Below the pieces are notes generated by a model. It saw nothing but the letters and a program-made list of their open reading frames with translations. It did no database searches and was not told where the DNA came from. A DNA stretch of 64,000 nt from Diplocarpon mali (taxonomy: Eukaryota; Ascomycota; Leotiomycetes; Helotiales; Drepanopezizaceae), in assembly GCA_024741835.1 (NCBI GenBank), contig JAENRP010000042.1, forward strand, positions 140,963 to 204,962, given 5' to 3'. The stretch's first letter is position 1. Each line of letters opens with the position of its first letter. This document shows, in pieces, positions 1-9,743 of this stretch. Both the position numbers and the translations under genes were made by a program.

Positions 1-232
1 CAGATGGGGGAGCCTTGCCAATATCACAAACAACAATTTCACAATCCCTAATTGCGGCGACGTCCATCCTAGCCCCCGAGGTTGTTCAACCAAACCAACT
101 CCAACGATAATAATCACATCAAAGTCCTCTCTCACCCTTCTGGCCGGCCTTTTAGAGACCATCGGCCAGTTAACAAACCCTTTGCTAACAGCGGCAGGCT
201 CAGCACGACGCCCAGAGAACACCTCTCGACGA

Positions 233-469
233 ATGCAAGCGTCGCGTGTCCACGTGATTGGTAATTCCGAGGGTAAAGACAACTCACAAGATCCAATACA
301 GCAGAAAAAGACAGAGGAAATGTCTGGCTCTGATGAAAGCTCTGACGAAGAGAAAGAGTAAGAGGACGAAGGCGACGAAACCGTAACCGAACCCAAGATT
401 TTGGCTCTCGATCATTGCCGTCAACATGGCGCTCATTATCCATTTCAAATTGCGTATGCCGACGTGTAA
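233..469 (+). pseudogene. Remnant of an acidic protein, interrupted by a stop
   Basis: An ATG at 233 opens a frame that runs through a Gln/Lys stretch into a Ser-Asp-Glu-rich segment, then meets TAA, and continues in the same frame with another acidic segment to a stop at 469. The continuation of the same composition across the stop suggests one former coding region. A C-to-T change of CAA to TAA would explain the stop but cannot be proved from one copy. Family and function are unknown, and the whole reading could be chance. Confidence 0.25.
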
Positions 470-789
470 AGATCTAGTCTCCGAATCGGCATTACTGGCT
501 CCGGGCGACCAACATGCTTTTGCGATGAGCAAAGGAACTGTGAACACATAATGTGGTTGCTCGGTCCAGCTTTCCTCGGACTTGACTCCAGGCAGTCGGT
601 GGCGGACAGGTAAATGCTACCCCCCATGAGCACATTACCCAGATGGGGTTGAGAAAATTTTGGGAGGAATTGGAGTGGGAGTTCAGGGAAGAAACAACTT
701 CTCACAAGGAGACTTAATGGCAGCCCAAGAAAGCTTTTACGAGCTTAGAAGCTAGGCGACAGACAAAAGGGCTGAATAGGGAGAGAATA

Positions 790-1203
790 ATGATTTTCCG
801 TGATATACTGGCCACGTTTTCGGATGTTGAGACAGAAAAATTCCGAGCGGATATCTTTGACCTCAGAGACGATGTTAACATGGAACCAATTCTTGTCAGC
901 AAAGACCTGGTAGCCACGGTTGTTAGAGTCCTGATGAAAGATGACAACTTCTTCCCTCCGTTCAAAAACCTCGTATCCCATGATATTCGCGCCATAGCTT
1001 ACTTCAAAAAAAAAAAGGTGCGAAGGCTAGAAATACGCTCGACCGTTTGGAAAGATCTTGTGGGGTTGGTCGTGTCGCCGGTCATGATAATATTGTCTGT
1101 AGTGCCCAGACACTCGCTGATACTGTCAGTGCCATCAGCATCCATGTCACCATTAGGCAACCTCTCAATCCAGCAGCTTAGAACGAGGCAGCCAAAGCTT
1201 TGA
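790..1203 (+). CDS. Uncharacterised reading frame, 137 aa
   Basis: Begins with a true ATG. The first 70 or so residues look protein-like (mixed acidic and hydrophobic), then a Lys run coded by ten A residues near 1007 precedes a lower-quality tail. The A-run could be a frameshift site. No signal peptide, membrane segment or known motif is visible. It could be an exon of a larger lost gene or a chance frame. Confidence 0.2.
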   Translation: MIFRDILATFSDVETEKFRADIFDLRDDVNMEPILVSKDLVATVVRVLMKDDNFFPPFKNLVSHDIRAIAYFKKKKVRRLEIRSTVWKDLVGLVVSPVMIILSVVPRHSLILSVPSASMSPLGNLSIQQLRTRQPKL

Positions 1204-2188
1204 TTTCTGCTGTCTCTGTCGTCTTTAGAGAGCGGAACCACGATACTTATCCGAACTCTCCCTGGCCTAGACGCCGTCCACCCGGCAAGCAGTCGATCGA
1301 CCGGAACCTCTACTAGCGCCTTATTGGGTCCATTTCCAGATCCAACCCTTCTGATGGGAATTTCGTTATCCAAGCATTGCTAGACCTGCCAGAATCTCTG
1401 CAATTTTTTGAAGAGCTAGAGGTAATGTTGGACCTCTTGAGCACTTGCGGCTGAGGCCTGGCTTCGCAGGAATATCGAAACAAGCTTAGCAGACTCATCG
1501 GCCAGCTTAAAGGCGGATCCGACATGAGCTCCTCTTCGGAGAGAGATCAGCCGGCTCAATTGACAGAAACGCGAAGCGTATGGAGTGAGCTTTTATAGTG
1601 GCAATCGAAATAACCACCATTTAGTAATGTAGTTGGCCGTGAGGCTTTTTGAGATTGTGCTTTGAATTTTCTTGCCTTCACCTCGTTCCTGCCTTTTATC
1701 TCAGCACCGTGGTCTCTTTAAAGGAGTCATTATCACACACAATTCAACCTCCATTGATCTTCGTTTGATTTTCACAACTTGAGACTTGGTCCCACCTTTA
1801 TCATATATCACAATAAACTCTCTCTTCAATCAGAGTCAATACCAACACACAAACAACAGTACACATTGTATAGTTTCTCTTTCAGCATACTCATCCCAAA
1901 TTGTAAAAGTGCTGTAAATACGATGTCCTTCCATGTCTCTCTCAGACCATTCGTAGCCCAGATATCATCTCATCCACGATCGCTTCATTGTTGATGATCA
2001 TGGCAGGCTTCCCTTGCATCTTCCCTCAATGGGCCAGCTCGACAGCTTTTGGTACTTCTTTGATACTGCTAAATGCATTCGACTTCACCCTGCTATTGTG
2101 TTTCAATACAAATTCACGCATCTTTTGGCACTCCCCTCCTGTATATAATTGATATCAGTACAATCCTACCTGTTCTAAAGCCGAGTTA

Positions 2189-2970
2189 TCACCTGGTGAA
2201 ACTTCCTTGGATCCTGATATCTCTAAAGATCAACTCTTCGAAAGGAACAGAAACCTTCATCAGCTGCGTAATCTGGACGAGCAGATCATGCATCTTTGTC
2301 ACCGCTGCTCCAATAGCAACTGTATTGTCGTGCTCGCTCAAATTAAGCGTTGCATCATCCCCTCCACCTCTAGTAATGTTTTTACCTCTCCAACAACCTG
2401 ACCCTTGCCTTTCCTCGCGTCGAATACCGCATCGGCACCGCAATCCTTCGCAAGCGCCAGTACCTTATTTCGAGCATTAATCGCAATGGCATGTAACCCC
2501 AGAGCCTTGGCAAATTGCACCTTAAGATATCCCAGTCCACCACCAGCCCCAATGAGTACAAAATTCTATCCCTTCTCTAATCTAGCTGTTAACAGCCCAT
2601 CCCAAGCCATAACACCGGCACAAGCCAATGGAGCTGCGGACTGGAAGCGCATATTGTCCGGCAGGAGACAGCACTCTCTCCCATCGAAAACTTCCTACTC
2701 CGCCAAGCTAGCATCAACGGTGACACCCAGATAGCCTCCCACATTTTTGCAGCTACCCGGCTCCGGTTCCGTACAGTTCCCACACTCGCCACAGCGATGA
2801 TACGTCAATTTACAGAGCACCCCCGATCCCCAGGCTGAAACCCTTTGATTGCAGACCCGACCTTGACAACAGTTCCTGCTCCCTCGTGCGAGGCTACGCA
2901 GGGGTGCTTGGTGCTCATTATGCCGTCGGCTACCATTCCGTCTGTGTTGCAGATGACGGCTTTTTGAACT
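2189..2970 (-). pseudogene. Broken zinc-dependent alcohol dehydrogenase
   Basis: Read on the minus strand in several frames, this is a medium-chain alcohol dehydrogenase. Visible in order are a CNTDGM segment with the catalytic-zinc Cys, ASHEGAG with the His-Glu pair, the structural zinc loop HRCGECGNCT plus a later Cys, the NAD-binding GAGGGLG turn, and near the end VPFEELIFRDIRIQGSF, typical of this family. The frame shifts after the GDR turn, a stop precedes the NAD-binding motif, and another shift occurs near the GEV-KTLLEVEG segment. The N-terminal start and the C-terminal part are missing. It therefore cannot make a working enzyme. Decay is by indels as well as substitutions, so it is not simply RIP. 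Confidence 0.85.
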
Positions 2971-3000
2971 TTTGATTACTTGATTCAGTTTCCAGTGCAA

Positions 3001-4015
3001 ATTTTATAAAGACACGGATGTAGACACCTCTCCTTCGTGCGCCGCGAGCACTTTTCTGGGATATCTGGGGCCATTGCAGATTGCTTTGTAGCTAAAAGTT
3101 CTAACCGAGACGCAGTGAGCTGTGGAAGATAAAGGACAAGACGAAAACTGGAGTGATGCCTAAGATGTTGGTTATTTATACTATACTTTCTCTTTTCTAG
3201 AGATGTGGGGTAGATATCGCCCATAATGACGGGAAGTGACTTGACGTCAGGAGCTTGCCGTCACTGAAGGATATGATCTCAAGTGATCTTACTGATATAC
3301 CACAGTTGTAAACATAACATAAGTTTTCCGCGAAATTAGAGAAACATTTGTTTATGGAAACTGCATTCTACTCCTTACCCTGTCAAGGTAACCTTAAAGC
3401 CCTCGCTGCAGAAAAAATGAGTATTGATCTCTTCTAATGGAGAAAAAGGCAATGCCAAATATTGGCTTGTTAATCCACGCTTACCACATTTTAACCAGTA
3501 AATATCGTGTTTGCAGTTGGTGATATGCTTAACGCAACCCCTAATATGGATAGTAAATTGACAGATATGTTATTTCTAACTTTTGTGAGAGTTGATATCT
3601 CTTGACTTCCTGTGCGAACTGTGGTGTTTCTTATTCATTTATTATGGCAATAATCACTACAGCAGTTACTAATACAAGAGAATGGATGTATAGATAGCGT
3701 ATGTAATATAAGAGTTCCCACTGATTAACTTTCACTGACTTGCCTTAGGCATTCTGCTTATGAACGCGTTGACACAGAAGAAAATGAGGCGACTGCGAAT
3801 ATGGTGGGGAAACTGAAACCCTGTATGTCACGGGTCTTGGCGTCTATCCTATTTGATCCCCAACCCATCCAGGTACGTATCCCCAACGTCGACAAAGTCT
3901 GGTCGTTGTTGATCTGGTTTAAGTTCTATTTTACTTCACAAGTGGTGTCGGAATAGAGGAACCCACTGCCATAGATTCTCCGATACACTAGAGAACGAAG
4001 AGGAAGGAAGGCAGT
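3001..4015. other. Intergenic DNA upstream of the phosphatase gene
   Basis: About 1 kb without a convincing gene. Its right end is the promoter and leader of the downstream histidine phosphatase. No RNA gene or repeat was recognised. Confidence 0.5.
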
Positions 4016-6013
4016 ATGCAGGACTCGGCGGAGGGTAACACTTTGCTTCACGAGGAACAGTTCGCTCCATCTCAAGCGGAAGAAATCCCGTGTGCTAAGC
4101 TCAGCGATTCGAAGAGTGCGAGGATATGGAGCAAAGCAGTGCTGATCATACTCACGGGGCTGATACTCTACTGCACCTTCGGCACGCTATTCGATAACTT
4201 CATCTTGGTCCTCACAGCGGGCTCTGCAAACCCAGCAACAATGCCCAGCGCACAGGACACTGTGAGCGGCGATGTTGATGCTCTGGAGAAGGATAAAGTA
4301 CCACAGTACTTTCAGACTAGTCCGGAGTTATGGGCAGGCCCTACTCATACTGGGAGAGCGCCTTTTCTCGCTCAGACCAATGCTGTATCTTTTGCTCCTA
4401 CGGTCACTTTTGTCCCGAATACGCCTTTGGAGACTGCTATGCCTATTGTTGGGCAAAAGCAAAATGAGAGTATCTTCCATCTGATGGGCCAGCTGTCGCC
4501 TTATGCCCCGAGTCCATCAGGATTTGGTGTGTCGGAGTATCCCTTGCCCCCTGGGGCTAATATCACACAGGTTCAAGTAAGTTGTCAAAAAATGAGTTAT
4601 TACTTTGGGTTGCATCGATTTTTAATTGGTTCTAGATGCTTTCTCGCCATGGATCTCGGTACCCTACATCAGGTGCCAATGTCAACGTCTTCGGAGACAA
4701 AATGAATAATCTTACAGGGACATTCCAAGCCTCTGGACAACTTGCGTTCCTGAACAATTGGAAGTATGAGCTTGGTAGAGAGATTTTAGTTCCCAGAGGG
4801 CGACAGGAATTATTCGAAAGTGGCATCCTGCACTACTATCAATACGCCCAGCTGTACAACCCAAACAGCAAGATCATCGTCAGGACCACTACCCAGGATC
4901 GAATGCTGAAGGTGAATTTTTCCTTACCAAAAAAAAATTTACATTGACATTCCAGCTAGAGCGCAGAGTACTTTATGGCGGGTTTCTTTGGTCTAGAGTG
5001 GACAAACAACGCTACTATCGAAGTGATCATTGAAGCGACAGGTTTTAACAACTCTCTTGCCGGCTACGACAACTGCAAAAATGCTCAAAGCTTCCGAAAT
5101 GCTGGTGGGCCGAATGCAACAGCAGAATGGGTCGATATATACCTCAGAGATGCAACAGAGCGGCTGAAACCTCTGATAGACGGGTTTGAGTTAAATGTCG
5201 AGGATGTATATGCGATGCAGAATATGTGCCCTTACGAAACCGCAAGTCCTATCTTAATCGATGCGCAGACTGAGCTGACAAGGATAAGGTCTCATATGGA
5301 TACAGCGCTTTCTGCGATCTGTTTACTTACGAAGAATGGCTCCATTTTGAATATTCTCTTGACCTGTATTTCGCCGGTAGCTCTGGCTTTCAAGTCAGCC
5401 CACCTGCTCCTCCTTTGAAAAATTTGCTAACGGGCCAAAGAGTCCAACAGGCCGAGCCGTCGGCCTCGGCTACGTTCAAGAGACCATTGCCCGCCTTCAA
5501 AATCACACTCTCGGCTACTCGGGATCCCAGATCAACACCACTCTCGATTCAAGTCTTGAGACATTCCCTTTGAACCAAAGTCTCTACTTCGATTTCTCTC
5601 ACGACACCAATATTCATAGTATCCTCACCGCCTTTGGCTTTAAACAATTCAATTCTTTTCTGCCTTCTACAAAATATCCGGGCCCACACAACCTCACTGT
5701 TTCGCACCTCGAGCCGTTCGCTGCAAGGCTCGACATCGAACTCATCAAGACGCCGTCGCCTTTGAGTCCTCAACGCGTTTACGAAAAGGGCGAAGAGACT
5801 ACTTACATACATTTCATTCTCAATCAACGCACACTACCTTTGGGACTAAGCTTTCCAGAGTGCGATGCTGGACGATTAGATGGCTGGTGCGAACTCGAGA
5901 CATTCTTGAAGACGCAGGAAAAAGCCGAAGAATTGGCGAAGTATGACGAAGCTTGTAATGGCGATTACGAGGCGGTTCCTTATGGGCAGATTGTCGATGG
6001 CGCGCCTTCTTAA
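4016..6013 (+). CDS. Histidine acid phosphatase, phytase-like, membrane anchored
   Basis: Removes phosphate from phytate or other phosphomonoesters (family knowledge). Model: exons 4016-4576, 4636-4911, 4960-5241, 5289-5393 and 5441-6013, giving 598 aa; all junctions are phase 0. The catalytic motif SRHGSRYPT begins exon 2 (His about 192) and the proton-donor motif SHDTN lies in exon 5 (His-Asp about 462-463). CPYET and FCDLFTYEEW blocks of fungal phytases are present. Intron 3 uses a GC-AG border (GCAAGT donor), the only choice that restores the conserved frame. Residues about 40-62 form one hydrophobic helix after a charged cytosolic-type N-terminus, so the protein is probably a type II membrane protein with its catalytic domain outside the cytosol; ordinary secreted phytases have a cleaved signal peptide instead. 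Several N-glycosylation sequons occur. Substrate specificity is not determined. Confidence 0.92.
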
Positions 6014-7512
6014 GGTAGGGTGAAGCATCGAGATCGAGGTTTGTGAGGTAAAAGGTGGCTATGATTTACTTTTAAAAGGGTTTAATCGCAAGATTGGTAG
6101 TAGGCTGTCTTTGAACGTCATCATTGCTTGTCAAACCTCTTTCCCCAAATTCATAGCACAGAAAATTACCATCAACAGAGTGGAAACTAATAAAGATATT
6201 GACTATACTATTAGAAATAATGTTTGTTTGTATACGCTAAGGCCAGAGTTCCCACAAACCCATGTCCTCCACAATGTCTACCCTACCTCAAACGAAATAA
6301 CTACGACTCCAGGCAGCACAAGGAAGTATATATCTGTCGTTACTAATAAAAAGTAAGGAGGCTTTGAGTATTTTTTTGTAGTCTAGCTGCAAACTGATAG
6401 GGTTAGACAGGCGAATGAGTTTTTTTGAGTATAAGGCGTGAAAACACTGCCTATTTCTCCTAACTCTCTCCTAGTCTCCTGGCATATGCTATGAAAATCA
6501 CAGCCACTATGAATTCATAGCAGAGCCAACCGTATAAGTTGTGCGACCTAGCGCTGGGTCATCTTCCAGGAGAGCGGGTATCCTGAGTAGTTTTACAGAG
6601 GAGAATGCATTACAATAGCTCACAATCAGAATTCCAGTTCTAGAAGATCTCTGCTAAAAGACGGCGAAGTGTTATGGGCCATGATTCAGCAGTTTTTATC
6701 CCGACTCATGAGGCTTCAACATTTTTAGTGCTAGGGAGAACAGGCGGACTCATAAATGTCCATTGCTTCATGCTTGTTTTCTTTGATATCTTGGAAACTC
6801 AATGTGTGGGTAATTTTCTTAGGTTCTGTCTATCCTAGGACAAGACAACTCCGAATCTTGGATGTTGAAGAAGAGAGACTGAGTTTGTCAAGGTGTAAAT
6901 ACAACTGTAGAGTTATTAGCTTTCTTATGCTAAGGCTTGAAAATTCCAAGCTATTTTTTCTATAGCTTATATTTCGCCTGATGATAAATTTATTGGGTTT
7001 GCCAGATGTTGGATTATGGTAAGATGCGTCATATCTAACAGCGATTTAGACGAATATGGAAAGGCTAGGCGAAGATTCCTGTGCTGTCCTTGATGAATCA
7101 CTTCTGAGTTCTTTGAAGCTCCTCAATTTCAGCGCTGGAATAGTGTGTTCAACTACGCAATCAATGTATCTGGTAATAATCTAGAAACCTTGTCATATTC
7201 AAGGTCTTGGAACTTTGTCTGGAATACGGCATTGATGGATTTCCTAGGAACGCTATTGACATACCACCTCAGCGTTCCCCACAGCTTGCCTAGAGGGTAG
7301 AGCCTGCTCCAGCCTGAGTAGTAACTGTTAATCTCAAGTGTACTATAAAGCGAGTTTTGATGACGTAGGCTTCATCTCGAACTGCTTTTTTTTTTAGGTC
7401 GACAATTTTCAAGACAGCTAGAAATCCTCCCGAGATAATGCTCTACCAACGGCCGCGCTGTAGACATTCGGTTTCAATACGCGGGGTTGCTTAGAAGTGC
7501 TAGGGGGTGAGG
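6014..7512. other. Intergenic DNA
   Basis: About 1.5 kb after the phosphatase gene. Short frames at 6111-6356 and 6756-6965 have no family features. I see no repeat, RNA gene or transposon end. Confidence 0.5.
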
Positions 7513-7883
7513 ATGGCGACCCTGGATGTATTAGGTGAAGGATATGTCATAGGGGCTGAGAATGTGGTTTTGACAATGGCGGCGGGGGTGTCGAGCAATA
7601 CGGTCAAATTATTGGCAGCGCGAGTGAGGCATGATCTGGTACATAGGTCACTGTGCAGATGTAAGTGCCCCTCTACTTTATGCAGGCCTATTTGCTAATG
7701 TCTATGGAACGTCTATTTTCTATAGACGGAAAGCAGAGCACACTTGGGCTTTTTTTGGTGCACATTTTGCCTACTGGACTGTGCCAATATGGCATTCGGT
7801 ACTCTGAGCGGTTCTGCTTCTTCAAATTAGGAGCCGGCCTAGGAAATTGTTCTATTTCATCTTTCAGTTACTTGCTTGGTTGA
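7513..7883 (+). CDS. Possible small two-exon gene, 101 aa
   Basis: An ATG at 7513 opens a frame to a good donor (GTAAGT at 7661). A GCTAATG branch-like site and a TATAG acceptor at 7725 follow; joining 7513-7660 to 7726-7883 keeps an open frame of 102 codons. In a different frame the second exon would read through aromatic residues more like a real protein, so the splice or frame may be wrong, or the locus may be frameshifted. No known domain. Expression data would be needed to accept it. Confidence 0.3.
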
Positions 7884-8208
7884 GGAAAAGTGTTCTAGAA
7901 CTCCTGAGCTGGGTGATGGACGAATCGGAGTAGGTATTTGGCAATTTAACGCGAAGCACGCCTGGACGAGATGCAGCATCAAAGTGCCTTTAAGGCCCAG
8001 ATTTTAGAACATAAAACGCGAACATACTCTCTTCTCTTTACTTACACTCTAAGCCCACCTCATCCTTAAGAAATGCAGAAGTCACGTGTCGATGTGTGGA
8101 ATGAGTCCTGGCGCTACAGAACGCAGCCCACGTAACCAAGCTGGTCCTCCATCCACTTGCATCGAGCACTACTAAGACGCAGCTCCTTTTGATGATTCGA
8201 TGGCCTAA
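7884..8208. other. Intergenic DNA upstream of the DnaJ-domain gene
   Basis: About 325 bases between the possible small gene and the Dph4-like gene, presumably holding the latter's promoter and leader. No TATA box or other definite element can be singled out. Confidence 0.5.
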
Positions 8209-8760
8209 ATGCCAACATATTACGAGGTTCTTGGCCTCCCAGAAGCTCTCCACAATGAACCAACTCTGCCGGCGCAAACTCTTCGATCAGCCTACCGACG
8301 AGCCCTACTTCAAAACCACCCTGATAAATCCACGAACAATCTGTTGACCTCCGAGCGAACGATATTCTCAATCGACCAAATCACTGAAGCATTCACTACA
8401 CTTTCGAATTCCACTTTTCGAACGAAGTACGACAAGGAATTGAAGATACGAAGCGCTACTACAAATGTTGGAGGGATACTGGAAAAACAGGCCTATCGCA
8501 CTGGTATTGAGATTGTGGACTTGGACGACCTTGAGGTTGATGAGGTACAAGGCATCTGGTATAGAAGCTGCAGATGTGGCGATGAGAGGGGATTCCTGGT
8601 CAAGGAGGAAGATCTGGAGGGGGCAGCAGAGGATAGGGAGATCAGTGTAGGGTGTAGGGGCTGCAGTCTCTGGCTGAAAGTTCTCTTTGGGGTTACAGAG
8701 GAAAACACTGCTGAGGGAACATCAGATTCCAAAGCATGTTCCATAGGAGGGGCTGGATGA
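8209..8760 (+). CDS. dph4: Diphthamide biosynthesis protein 4 (J protein with CSL zinc finger)
   Basis: Single exon, 183 aa, starting at an ATG directly followed by the YYEVLGL motif of J domains. The J domain occupies about residues 1-75 and has the HPD tripeptide. A C-terminal CSL-type zinc finger (about 105-165) shows the paired cysteines CRC and CRGC and the conserved WYRSCRCG and LWLKVLFGV blocks. This combination defines Dph4 (Jjj3 in yeast), which supports diphthamide formation on translation elongation factor 2 in the cytosol. Length matches the family. The last 20 residues are a Ser/Thr-rich tail of no known role. Confidence 0.93.
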   Translation: MPTYYEVLGLPEALHNEPTLPAQTLRSAYRRALLQNHPDKSTNNLLTSERTIFSIDQITEAFTTLSNSTFRTKYDKELKIRSATTNVGGILEKQAYRTGIEIVDLDDLEVDEVQGIWYRSCRCGDERGFLVKEEDLEGAAEDREISVGCRGCSLWLKVLFGVTEENTAEGTSDSKACSIGGAG

Positions 8761-9743
8761 ACTTGCCCTGCCATGGTACGAGCATGGTCTAGGACAATCG
8801 ATTCATCACCCAGCGTGGCTGATAGGCTTTGAAAAGAAGTTGCCCATAGTAAAGTACCCGCCAGCAGCCGTGGTACCAACAGAAGCCAGTCTGCAACAGC
8901 ACGGGCGCCCTGGCACACGGCAATGCCTTCAAAGAGAAAGCAGAGTTATGCTATGCTGTTAGTTGGATACATTGGAAACAACAATAGGGTTCCCCAAATT
9001 AAATGTGCCCACTCTCTATGGCTTCCATTCAAAGGCGTAAGCCGTTCTTGGTTGCCTCAAACTTGCGGTGTAGTTCTTCTTGCAACGTCTGATGGAATAT
9101 CAGAGAGCGCCATACACCTCGTGTGAACAATCGATTGGTGTTGGAAGAACCATTGTTGCTGTTGCAGGTCAGACGAGCTGGAGACTTGCCAGAGGCTTAA
9201 TCGTATATGGCCCACCGCCTTTTGCTTATCATCCCCAAAGCAGCTAGAGCAGCCGGCAGGACTCGATGGGCTTGGAGCACCTACGAATCATGTGTCCATT
9301 ACAGTAATCGCGGGCACATTGAAACCCCCCCACCTTCCTTGTTCTGTCTCCCCCTCAGTCGCTTCTCCCCTCTCCCGATGCGTGCTCTAACATCCGTGCT
9401 TGAATTCACGATCCTTTCGTCTGCGTTGGTTCGCCCAGGGACTTCTGCAATTGCATCTACAAATCAAAGAAGGGCTTTTAGTAGTTCTCTATACCATTCC
9501 TCAGCCACCCTTCCCAGCTCTATGTAAGCTTAATGCTCTTCGATCTCGCCCCAGCCTCGTACTCACTACTCATGATTCGGGTTCTCAATTTAGAGATCAT
9601 TCGTTCATCTAGTTTTGCTTTATAAGCTGACTTTCAATCCAAGATTCAACCCTACTTGTAGACGACGTCAACCTTTGACCGCCCGCAAACAAACTCCTTT
9701 CACCTATACCGCAATACGGAATTGTTCCTACCGAAACCACAAG
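8761..9743. promoter_or_regulatory. Intergenic region and pyrimidine-rich leader of the aminopeptidase gene
   Basis: No gene is supported. From about 9310 to 9600 the plus strand becomes rich in C and T (long runs near 9328-9375), a common feature of promoters and leaders of strongly expressed fungal genes. The frame of the downstream aminopeptidase stays open upstream to 9615 but contains no ATG before 9744. Confidence 0.5.

Larger units (their letters stand above)
1..2188. other. Gene-poor stretch with decayed coding remnants
   Basis: No complete gene can be built here. A plus-strand frame at 233-469 reads like an acidic protein (Ser/Asp/Glu-rich centre) but is cut by an in-frame TAA at about 359-361, after which the same frame carries on to 469. 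A second plus-strand frame from the ATG at 790 stays open to 1203, but the part after an A-run near 1007 looks unlike protein. Minus-strand frames overlap both. From about 1680 to 2000 the DNA is rich in C, T and A like a promoter or leader, but no downstream frame follows. I do not recognise any family. Confidence 0.4.

Noticed and set aside
9615..9743. N-terminal extension of the aminopeptidase as a mitochondrial presequence
   Set aside because: The frame is open and basic, but the codon at 9615 is TTG and no in-frame ATG exists before 9744.
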